Assembly (NCBI GenBank): GCA_016256075.1
Contig: SDVU01000169.1
Span: 1-18,652, forward strand
Reading direction: 5' to 3'
DNA length: 18,652 nt
From: Dictyocoela muelleri
Taxonomy: Eukaryota > Microsporidia
Every line of letters starts with the position of its first letter. Position 1 is the first letter of the stretch. The position numbers and the translations under genes are program-made. Under the pieces are notes generated by a model, which was not told where the DNA came from, ran no database searches, and worked only from the letters and a program-made list of their open reading frames with translations. Positions 8,103 through 16,429 of this stretch are shown piece by piece.

Positions 8103-8347
8103 AATGTTTTCATTTGAATTTATTTATATTTTTATTTTTAATATAAGAATTCTTAATGAATCAAGATTTATTTAAATTTTGATCCTTAAATTTTATATTA
8201 AAAAACGATTTGTAAATAAGTAGTTTATATTTAGTATTTTCGAAAATATTTATAGTTTAAATCAGAAAAAAAACTTAACTCATTTAGAATTTTATTATTT
8301 TTAATTTGTTATATCGCAAAAGCGGTTTTTAACGCGAAATGACTTTA

Positions 8348-9399
8348 GGATCAAGTAAAATATCTACCCCTAAATTAACACAAATAAAATATCTGCCCCT
8401 AAATAAATAAATTATATAAAAACTATTTAAATTAATAATAAAGATTTATTAAATCTATAACTTTTTGAAATGAGCACCCTTGTATATTATCTCGCCACAT
8501 ATACTCGTTTAGATAATCATTAAGCTTATTTTTCCGGGTTCCCTTCATCTCTTTCCCTCTTTTTTTTCATTTTTGACCAAAATGATTCAATATGCTGGGT
8601 ATGAACTCCGGATTCTCTATTAATAAAGTCTCTTCTGTGATTCACCGTTTTGAGATCATAACCTATTTCTTGAAGTCTTGAGTATGATATATACTCATCA
8701 CTATGAATTATTGACCCTTCCATGCAAACCCCTGAAATTCTTGGTAATAATATATTATCCGATCTATTACTCACTATTCGAATATAACTTTTTGCTGAGA
8801 CGAAACTAGTGTCACAAATTCCAAATACGCAAATTCTATCTTCACTTCGGCGTCTTCTTTTATATTTAGCCGTAAGACAAAAGAGACTTTCATAAACCCA
8901 GCAAATAATGTCCCGCTCCTATAGTAATCGAGTTTTCATATATATATATATATAATATATATCGACTACACAAGCTTCCAAGGGCACTAGGGGCAAATAA
9001 AGAGTTTTATAATTGATATTCCATCTTTAAATTTAAAGAATTCCTACTTAAAAAACCGATACAATAATTTCTAACAATTTTGGAGTGATATTCTTGTATT
9101 TGAAAAAATGAGCCTGATCCAAACGATCTTGTAGTTTTATAATTTGCGCACATACTATTCGTACACTTTCGAATATATTTATCATCTAATTTTCGAGCTC
9201 TGAGTTCACGGCATATTAAGATTACAGCGTAGACATCTTACCTCGTTTTTAAATAGACATTTTGATTTAAAAACAATATTATATCTTCTAAATTTCAGAA
9301 AATAAATTTATTAAGTAAACCTTATAAACTGACATTATGATTAATTCAAAAAATACACAAGTAAAATATCTTCCCTGGAAAAGATCTGTTACTTGATCC
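8348..9399 (-). mobile_element. Merlin-type DNA transposon, copy 1
   Basis: A decayed Merlin (IS1595/ISXO2-like) transposase on the minus strand lies between inverted ends. Bases 8348-8365 and the reverse complement of 9382-9399 both start GGATCAAGTAA and match at 16 of 18 positions. The left end carries two direct copies of AAATATCTRCCCCTAAAT (8356-8404). The right end contains an extra, oppositely oriented end-like motif (9358-9372), making a local hairpin. Merlin elements normally make 8-9 bp target duplications; none is evident. The element is about 1.05 kb, a normal size for the family. Confidence 0.75.
8526..9237 (-). pseudogene. Merlin (IS1595/ISXO2-like) transposase, broken, copy 1
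   Basis: An N-terminal part (9237-9007, minus) reads through a zinc-binding region, CRELRARKLDDKY, then CTNSMCANYKTTRSFGSGSF, and ends at TAA. A C-terminal part (8918-8526) begins after a TAG with RDIICWVYESLF, where the family has a VEIDES-like catalytic block; the first catalytic Asp is Tyr here. It then carries SIIHSDEYISYSRL (second catalytic Asp), NHRRDFINRESG and VHTQHIESFW (third catalytic region), and ends at TAA. The two parts are separated by about 90 bp of non-coding DNA with an (AT)n run at 8938-8960, so the middle of the protein is lost or replaced. It is dead by the missing Asp, the stops and the gap. Confidence 0.8.
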
Positions 9400-10051
9400 G
9401 ATAATTTCGAATGAACCTGTAATAAATTTTCAAAATCTTCTAGCTATACCCATTGTTTTTTTTATGATGTAAATATGTTTTTTTAAAAGTAGTTTAAAAG
9501 GTATAAGTTGTGCAACTCAAAGAACCTTTCAGTAAGCAAATATTTTAACAGAAAAAATCCATATTTGCGCGTTCCGTTTGCAAAAAAAAGTAAAGATAGA
9601 TATTTTAACTTCCTTTATATTATTGTTTCGATCCATTTTGTTGTCTTATCATCAAACAGCATTTATAAAATTTTCTCTCGCGTCATTTATCACAAATTTC
9701 ATTTTTGAAAATAAAACAAATAATTTTAGCACTAAAAACAGATTTTTCGCTAAAAATATCGAGATTTTTTATATATTTCAGGTTCATTATGGTTTCATGC
9801 CATTTTTGACTTTTCTTACCGTTTTTGTGTTTTGTTCGGGAAGAGAAATACATTGTAAATAATTTTTTCCAGATGCAGTCCACTTTCCGAACAAAAGTAA
9901 AATAAAAATTTTTGAATTATTTTTCAAAAAATAACCCTTATGGTTTTAAATATCAATTAAAAAATTTTTACGTCGATAAAGGCACATTAAGTTATTTAAA
10001 GGAGAAATTAATTCTCAACGAAACTGACGTATATATATTAATTGCAATTAA
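9400..10051. other. Intergenic with one stem-loop; no gene assigned
   Basis: Open frames of 66-94 codons exist on both strands (for example 9578-9862 plus and 9683-9883 minus) but overlap each other, are low in complexity and match nothing I know. An inverted repeat with 13-bp arms lies at 9830-9842 (TTTTGTTCGGGAA) and 9884-9896 (TTTCCGAACAAAA), one mismatch, with a 41-base loop. Confidence 0.45.
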
Positions 10052-10798
10052 ATGATACATTTGATGATTTCAAAGTGTAATAATTCCAAAAGAATAATGT
10101 TTCGATGTTCAAAGCGAGGTTGTCAAAAAAAATATCCATTAATAAATACAATTATACTAATAGAAAAATTTTTATTTCTGCTATACTGCATACTTATTAA
10201 CTCTTCATATTATCAAATTAAGTGTTTATTTTCTGATATGAGTAATGAAACAATAGCTTAGGCAAGAAAATTAATAAGGATGACGTTAGAAAAAATAAAT
10301 TTAAAAAGGGTTTTATTAGGTGGGATAGGAGAAATTGCGGAAGCCGATAAAACTGTATTATCACGAAGAGGTACAATAAGAAACCCAACCACGACTGATG
10401 ATGAAATTAAGGATACGATTTTGATTCTTGCTGCAATTGATAAAAATACCGAAAAGATTTTTATGATAAAAAGAGTTGGAAATCAGAAGGAAGAGACGCT
10501 AATTAATACATAAATTGGAAATATAGGTGTTTGTTCAAAATTTTGTACCGATGAATATCAATCATATCCTGATGTTGCCCGAAATTTAAGTCTTGATCAT
10601 AAAGTTGTGTTCTATTCCGAAGGATTTAAGGTAGAATATGGAACTCATACAAACAATATTGAAGGATTCTGGTCTTATTTGAAATCTGAAATGAGAAAAC
10701 AACATAAAAATAAGAGAGATAATATTGATGAGAGGCTTGAAGATTTTACTTTTAGAAAAAGATTTCTGATAGATTATGACAACAGAGGAATTTATTAA
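10052..10798 (+). pseudogene. Merlin (IS1595/ISXO2-like) transposase, copy 2, two in-frame stops
   Basis: One reading frame runs from about 10052 to TAA 10798 (248 codons), broken only by TAG at 10259-10261 and TAA at 10511-10513, with no frameshift. The N-terminal part has a Cys pair in MFRCSKRGCQKKYPL, as expected of the zinc-binding head. GGIGEIAEADKTVLSRRGTI is the first catalytic block (D kept, the usual following E is K). CTDEYQSYPD holds the second catalytic Asp, and GTHTNNIEGFWSYLKSEM is the third catalytic region. The single frame suggests a younger or slower-decaying copy than copy 1. Its ends were not identified; the palindromic minisatellite starting 107 bp downstream may lie within its 3' end. 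Confidence 0.8.
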
Positions 10799-10905
10799 AT
10801 GTTCAATGTCTTATTAAGAGTTATTTTAAAAATTTAAATAATAAATTTTTTTAATTAAATTTTATTAATAAATTCTTTAACTTGAATTTTACCCCTTAAA
10901 CGATT

Positions 10906-11062
10906 AAGTACACATATATGTGTATTCAAAAAAACAACAAGCACATATATATGTGTACTCAAAAAACCTCCAAGTACACATATTGTGTACTCAAAAAAAC
11001 TACCAAGTACACATATATCTGTACTCAAAAAAACTAACATGTACACATATATGTGTACTCAA
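10906..11062. repeat. Minisatellite of palindromic ~34-bp units
   Basis: There are five tandem units of about 34 bp. Each carries a self-complementary core near AGTACACATATATGTGTACT, separated by a CAAAAAAAC-type linker. The cores begin near 10907, 10941, 10973, 11005 and 11041. Individual units differ by substitutions in the core (for example ATATCTGTAC and ATTGTGTAC). Each unit could form a ~9-bp-stem hairpin. The spacing is too tight and the spacers too constant for a CRISPR array. Confidence 0.85.
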
Positions 11063-11124
11063 ATAAATAAAAAATTTTATATGATGCTTGTCTGAAAATA
11101 TATGTATACATTCGTTTTAATTTT

Positions 11125-12045
11125 TATAGTCCACACGGAGCATTATTATAGTCCCTTTGTTGCATTATTATAGCCCCTTCATTGCATTACCAAACTCTCT
11201 TCGTTGCCTTATAGGTTTTGCAAAGTTAAAGACCCATTTTGCAGATTTATAGACCCATTTTGCCAGTGTTTTACACCTTTATGCCATATTTTTAGATATT
11301 CCGTTAAAATTTGCCTCTTTTATTTAATTTTTAACCCCAAATTTTCAACCCTTAATTTTTAACCCTCATTTTTTAAACATATTTTTTAAACCATATTTTT
11401 TAAACCATATTTTTTTAAACCATATTTTTAACCCATATTTTTATAACCATATGCTTTAACCCATATTTTAACCAATCTTTTTTAACCAATCTTTTTTAAC
11501 CCATCTTTTTTAACCCATATTTTTTAACCCCTATTTTTTTAATCTCTATTTTTAACCCCTATTTTTTAAATTCGTTTTTTAGCCTCTATTTTTTTATCCC
11601 TATTTTTTAATCCTCATTTTTTAACCCTCCTTTTTTTAACCCTTGTCTTTAACACTCATTTTTTTTCCTTCATTTTTTAAACCTTATTTTTTAAAACTCA
11701 TTTTTTAAACCTTATTTTTTAACACTATTTTTTTTAACCCAAAATTTTAACCCTTATTTATTAATCCTTATTATTTAAACCTTATTTATTATCCATATTT
11801 TTAACCCTATATTTTCAATTCATATTTTTTACCCCATATTTTTTAACCCTAACCTATTTTTTAACCATAACCTATTTTTTAACCTTAACCTATTTTTTAA
11901 CCTTAACCTATTTTTTAACACTAATTTTTTACACTAATTTTTTACACAAATTTTAAGCCCATATTTTTGAACTCATTTTTTAACCCTTATTTGTTTACCA
12001 CAATTTTGTAGCTCTTATTTTTTTTAAACCTTTTATTTTAAAACA
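11125..12045. repeat. Degenerate tandem array, C-rich strand on plus (TTTTTAACCC-like)
   Basis: The array begins with ~22-bp units such as TGCATTATTATAGYCCCTTT (11139-11204). It passes through units with TTATAGACCCATTTTGC (11221-11280) and then becomes a long run of short units near ATTTTTTAACCC. A local higher-order repeat of ~22 bp (CCTATTTTTTAACC with TTAA or ATAA) occurs four times near 11845-11920. One CCCTAACC word appears near 11846. The unit changes gradually along the array. No ORF is plausible. Confidence 0.8.
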
Positions 12046-12047
12046 TT

Positions 12048-12375
12048 GTTAAAAAATGTGGGTTAAAATATATAGGATAAAAAAAGGGTGTAAAAAAATA
12101 TGGTTAAAAAATGAGTTGCAAAAAATAAGGGCTAAAATGTGAGGGTTAAAAAATAAGGGCTAAAAATGTGGGGGGGGAAATAGGGTTAAAAATAAGTGCT
12201 AAAATATAATGGTTTGTGAGGGTAAAAAAGAGGAGTAAAATATAATGATTAAAAAGGGTTAAAATATAATGGTTAAAATATCGAGGTAAAAAATAAGAGC
12301 TTAAATATGTGAGCTAAAATATATAACGAGGGCTGGATATATGAACGAAAATGGGGTAAAAAATAAGGGTTAGAA
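12048..12375. repeat. Degenerate tandem array, inverse orientation (GGGTTAAAAA-like)
   Basis: Immediately after the C-rich array, the plus strand switches to units such as GGGTTAAAAAATAAGGGC and GGTTAAAATATAATGG, the reverse complement of the preceding motif. It includes a G8 run near 12170. Together with 11125-12045 it forms a large imperfect inverted repeat with unequal arms (~0.9 and ~0.33 kb) and almost no spacer. Confidence 0.8.
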
Positions 12376-12393
12376 ATTGTGTATACCCCAATC

Positions 12394-12445
12394 CGAAAAA
12401 AATACCCCAGGGCATTTGTTCGGAATCTTCTGGTGTATTTTCCCG
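12394..12445. repeat. Imperfect stem-loop beside the MULE remnant
   Basis: CCGAAAAAAATACCCCAG (from 12393) pairs imperfectly with CTGGTGTATTTTCCCG (12430-12445), leaving a ~19-base loop, GGCATTTGTTCGGAATCTT. It lies about 120 bp before the MULE coding remnant and is GC-richer than its surroundings. It could be a folded TIR remnant, but no partner copy exists downstream. Confidence 0.45.
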
Positions 12446-12566
12446 TAAAAATGCACCAACCTTTTTTTACCCTTGTGAAACCAATAAAACAAATAATTTC
12501 ACAGAAAGGCTGATGAAAAATTATATATAAAAATTATATATATAATTTTAAAAGAAACAATGGTAA

Positions 12567-13436
12567 TTTTATTTATGCCGTTGTAACAGGAGAGATTGTT
12601 CGGGTCGATTTCACACTGATAGTAATCTTGAAAATGTATTATGTGAGGCAACGCATTGGCATGATGAAGAAAATCATAGGCTTTTTCAAATAAATGTTAA
12701 TACTATATTGAAGGATAAAGTTGAAAATACTAATGATACTTTTGAGCAAGCCTTACTGGCATCTACTGCTGATATTGATGCAGAAAATTATAAAAATTTA
12801 GGTAAATATGAGAATATTCAGGATTATTATGTTAGAAGACAGAAAGCAAAAATAATACATGCTGCCACTGAAGATGATAAAATTTTAGAAATTTTTAAAT
12901 ATACGTTGATAATAGAAAGTTTATACAAAGTTTCAATATTGCAGATAAAGAAGAAAATTACACAATGTTTTATACTGATGAGAATTTTAAAATTTTGTCC
13001 AACTCTTCTGTATGGTTAGGTTGTACGATATTTTATACATCACCCATAAAATTTAGTCAATTATACACAATACATGGTTTTTATTTTGTAAAAATATTTC
13101 CATTGTGTTATGTTATGATGGAGCATAAAAAGGAAGGAAACTATCTGTAAATTTTCAATATTCTTAAAAAAATAATATTCAATTTCCAAAATTTTCTATT
13201 GTAGATTTTGAGTTGGTTCAATACAACGCGATACAAAAATCTTTTCCTGATACTGAATTATTCGGCTGTTACTTTCATTTTAGTCAAATATTTATAAGAC
13301 AATTACAAAAATTGATTTTAATTTCTGAATATAAAACAAATAATTATTTTATAAAATTTATTAAGTATTTAATAATTATATCATATGTTCCAATAAATTC
13401 TGTTGAAAAAGAGTTTAATAAATTGAAAAAAGTGGG
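12567..13436 (+). pseudogene. Mutator-like (MULE) transposase with FLYWCH finger, broken and truncated
   Basis: The open reading starts with a FLYWCH-type zinc finger, YLCRCNRRDCSGRFHTD, followed by the HxH of CEATHWHDEENHRLF. A helical linker follows (KDKVENTNDTFEQALLAS). A shift near 12915-12930 moves to a second frame with the MULE catalytic core: YTDENFKILSNSSVWL (first Asp), then FSQLYTIHGFYFVKIFPLCY, ending at TAA 13148. A third frame has VDFELVQYNAIQKSFPD (second Asp) and FGCYFHFSQIFIRQLQKL, then VPINSVEKEFNKLKK. It stops where the Merlin copy 3 inverted end begins. The rest of the protein is not found on the other side. At least two frameshifts and one stop are present. Confidence 0.8.
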
Positions 13437-13506
13437 ACATTTCCCAATATATGTTGGTATATAAAATATATCTCGGTATAAAAATTTTATGTCGGTATAA
13501 AAAAAT
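13437..13506 (+). repeat. Left terminal inverted repeat of Merlin copy 3
   Basis: It starts ACATTTCCCAATATATG and contains tandem ~22-bp subunits built on ATGTCGGTATAAAAATTTT. It matches the reverse complement of 14641-14727 with few mismatches but has one subunit fewer. Confidence 0.85.
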
Positions 13507-13521
13507 TAAAGATATACGCCT

Positions 13522-14401
13522 ATGAGCAGAAGAAAAATTTTGAAATCATTAGCAAACTATGTTTTTTCCGACGATTATATTCTAAACATCAAGTTTAATG
13601 ATAACTTTTTTCATTCATTTGAAATAAAGGATAATTTAGAGCGTTTACAGTATTTAGCAAGACTATGTATTATAAGAAATAATTGTAAATGCATTTGTGA
13701 AAATGAAATATTATTAATAAAAAAAGTAGAATTTCTGATGGATATGTATGGTATTGCAACGATTGTAAAAAAGGGAAAAGTTGTAGAATTGGCTCTTTTT
13801 TTTCAAAATTATCGCACATCAATATCTGTTTTATTCAGAGTTTTGCAGAAATTTAGCAGGAATAATTTACAAAAAGATATAGGTTTTGATGTTGATAAAT
13901 CCGAAAACATGATTTCGGATTTTTGTTTAGACTTGAGAGATATTCTACAAAACTATTTATTAGAGAATTTCCGTGAACTGGGTGGTTATAATGATGCTGG
14001 TCAGAAAAAAATTGTAGAAATTGATGAATCTCTTTTTTAGAAGAAAGTATAATCGTGGAAGACAGATAGATCAACAGTGAGTTCTTGGAATTATTGAAAG
14101 ATAATCCGGAGCGTGTTATTTTGTAACAGTGCAAGATAGAAAGGCCTCTACTATTATTCCCATAATTGTATCACACGTTCTGCCTGATATAATTATTATG
14201 ACAGATGGATGGGCTTCATACAATCAGCTTGAAGAATGTCCTGAATATGAACATTTAGTTATAAATCATAGTCTAAACTTCATTGATCCAAAAGATTCGA
14301 AAATTAATACACAAACAATCGAAATTTGCTGGTCTCACATTATAAATAGTCTTCAAAAACAACATGGTACTACAGGTTCTTTATTAGAAGGTTTTATTTG
14401 A
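13522..14401 (+). pseudogene. Merlin (IS1595/ISXO2-like) transposase, broken, copy 3
   Basis: The reading starts at ATG 13522, shortly inside the left inverted end. An N-terminal part with Cys residues (NNCKCICENE) and helical segments leads to QKKIVEIDESLF, the intact first catalytic block. A one-base frame change near 14038 follows. The next frame, RRKYNRGRQIDQQ, meets TGA at 14078-14080 exactly where the family usually has Trp (QQW-VLG) and TAA at 14102-14104. It then continues SGACYFVTVQDRKAS, IIIMTDGWASYNQL (second catalytic Asp), NHSLNFIDPKDSK and INTQTIEICWSHIINSLQ, and ends at 14401. The catalytic residues are intact, so this is the least decayed of the three copies functionally, with one frame change and two stops. 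Confidence 0.85.
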
Positions 14402-14494
14402 ATATGCATTTAAAAAACAGTTTAATAAAAATTTGTGCTCTAATCAGTTTATTCTAGTTTTGAAAAGATGCCTCAATTCTGAAATAAATTATTC

Positions 14495-14637
14495 TTAATA
14501 TTTCTTAATATCTCCTAATATATCCTAATATCTTTTAATATATCTTAATATCTCTTAATATATCTTAATATCTCTTAATATATCTTAATAACTCTTAATA
14601 AAACTTAATAACTCTTAATAACTCTTACTATCTCTTA
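14495..14637. repeat. Tandem microsatellite inside Merlin copy 3
   Basis: A run of 10-bp-type units TCTTAATATA/TCTTAATAAC combines into a 20-bp period (TTAATATCTCTTAATATATC). It lies between the transposase stop and the right inverted end. It is probably an internal, slippage-grown expansion. Confidence 0.8.
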
Positions 14638-14640
14638 ATT

Positions 14641-14727
14641 TTTTTTATACCGACATAAAATTTTTATATCGACATAAAATTTTTATACCGACATATATTT
14701 TCTATACCGACATATATTAGGAAATGT
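14641..14727 (-). repeat. Right terminal inverted repeat of Merlin copy 3
   Basis: This is the reverse complement of the left end (reading inward from 14727: ACATTTCCTAATATATG), with an extra ~22-bp subunit of ATGTCGGTATAAAAATTTT type. Confidence 0.85.
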
Positions 14728-16136
14728 TCATTTTCTGTGTTAAATTTAAACAATTTCGAAATGACGTTAGGAAGTTCAGTCAATGAATTTTCGTAAATTT
14801 TGGTTTTATCTTCGAGTTTAGTTTCATATTGACTTTTATTATGGAAATTTCCGACTTCATATTTAAAACCATTTAATTCTAATTCTTTTTCTTTTAAAAC
14901 AATTTTTGCCTCGTTGTTCAATAAGAATTTCATGCCTAATATTATATTTGTATCAATTGTCAATAATTTTGACGTTTACCTTATATTAGACCGTGTGATC
15001 ATTCGTAATTGATAAATTGAAATTATATTCTTTCGTTGAACTCACGGCGCTTCCATCAATCAATTGTGCTACTGATTCACTTATTCTGAGCGCTTCAATT
15101 TTATGTTTATTAACAATTTCCGCGTTGATGTAGTTGTACGTTGATACTGTGTCAATTATAGCATTATAAGTTGTGCCTTCGAGTTGCATATTCCTTGTAA
15201 GAATTTTAGGTTTTATATTTTCATGATTCATTATTAAATTTTTTGGTTATTTAAAATCTTTATGATTATTATTTTTGCCTTGTTTTTTACTTATTACTCT
15301 GCATTCTTAAGTGGTATGCTTACAATGCCTGTGTAATTGCCATATTTTATTTTTATTGTCTGCTTTATCTGGTTTCCCTTCATGATAGCTAACAACTTCT
15401 CTCATTGAGTTTTGCTCTAGTAATGATTCTTCAGTGCAATGGATGATCTGATACATTTCACTTGTTGAATTCACATTAAGTCACGACATTTCTAGCTGAG
15501 TACTTTTTGAAAGTCCATGATAAAAGGATTCTTCTTTTTTAATTTAAGTTTTTTCATCATTCCAATTCATACATATCTGCAAGCGTTCAGATATTTTTTT
15601 CAATAGCCTTTTTATATTGCTGAATGGTTTCAAGGTTATCTTGTCTAATATTCGATAAGATATTCAGGTATTTTAAATAATGTTTAGCTGGGTATTTTTC
15701 AGAAAAAAAATCGTTTGACCATAATCTTGAAATCAGTGATGTCTTCAACTAAGGTATAATACTCTGAGTCGATAGATGAACGCCGTATTTCGCATGCAGT
15801 ATTGTTATCCCGGTTTTTTGCTTTAGCAGTCTGTAATAATTCATCTCTCAATTTGAATATGTCTTGTTTTTCTATGTCCTCTAGCATAGAAAACGATCTT
15901 CGAACAGTGATGTTAGTATTATTAGGAGTATGCATAAACTCGATGCGCCGTGGTGTAAATTTTTCATTGTAATCATTTGTTATTTGGCTTTTATTTGTTG
16001 AATTAAACTTGACGGGATCTCGGGTGATCCTGGCAAAAATAAGTAGCTGATTATACAAAGAGAAGTGCTTTGAAGAATGTTTATTGAAGTCTGGACGCGA
16101 ATTCCGATGGTTGCGTGGTCTTGGAAGACGATTCAT
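14728..16136 (-). mobile_element. Fossil Ty3/gypsy-like retroelement fragment (gag and protease parts)
   Basis: Minus-strand remnants run in the order expected of a Ty3-like LTR element: a gag-like part at about 15699-16136, a zinc-knuckle-like patch near 15290-15350, and a retropepsin-like protease part at about 14730-15231. No reverse transcriptase, RNase H or integrase part and no LTRs are visible. The fragment ends at the right inverted end of Merlin copy 3. It is broken, with roughly four or more breaks, and looks moderately old because several parts still read as open stretches. The family call rests on the order of parts and general sequence character, not on a search. Confidence 0.6.
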
Positions 16137-16429
16137 AAGGGTTTCTCGAATTTTTGTTTTTATAGTGGATTTTTTCTAGAAATTTGTAAAGATCAAAATC
16201 ACTATTGATCCAATGGCTGTCGTCTAGGACATGACAATATTAATAATGAACTTTAAAAGGATGCTGACCGTTTTATATTTTTATTAGATGTTATAAAACT
16301 AAAAATATTAAATAAGTATTGGTAGATATGTCTGAATTATTTATCTATTTTGCTGAAAAATCAGAAATTTTAGTTCAAAAACTATATTTTTCATCCACAC
16401 CCTAATAATATCGATTTTTGGTGACGCTT
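16137..16429. other. Spacer between fossil retroelement and pogo/Tigger remnant
   Basis: No ORF or RNA gene is supported. It may contain the ends of either neighbour. I found no inverted repeat matching the far side of the pogo/Tigger remnant. Confidence 0.35.

Larger units (their letters stand above)
13437..14727 (+). mobile_element. Merlin-type DNA transposon, copy 3, with long inverted ends
   Basis: The element is about 1.29 kb and is bounded by clear inverted ends of ~70-87 bp. The transposase remnant is on the plus strand. The ends are unrelated to those of Merlin copy 1, so at least two Merlin families are present. A ~20-bp-period microsatellite lies between the transposase and the right end. 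No target-site duplication is visible, and the two flanks belong to different elements (MULE on the left, fossil retroelement on the right). Confidence 0.85.

Noticed and set aside
9508-9883. Overlapping ORFs on both strands
   Set aside because: They are mutually overlapping and low in complexity, with no recognisable domain.
10855-11046. 63-codon repetitive ORF on the minus strand
   Set aside because: It is a translation of the palindromic minisatellite; its repeated Cys-Val-Leu pattern follows the DNA repeat.
10906-11062. CRISPR array
   Set aside because: The linkers are short and nearly constant, the setting is eukaryotic and no cas gene is present.
11125-12375. Telomere-to-telomere fusion
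   Set aside because: The C-rich arm precedes the G-rich arm on the plus strand, the opposite of a head-to-head telomere fusion, and the unit is far from a regular telomere repeat.
13853-14134. 93-codon ORF on the minus strand
   Set aside because: It is antisense to the Merlin copy 3 transposase, whose catalytic blocks fix the coding strand as plus.
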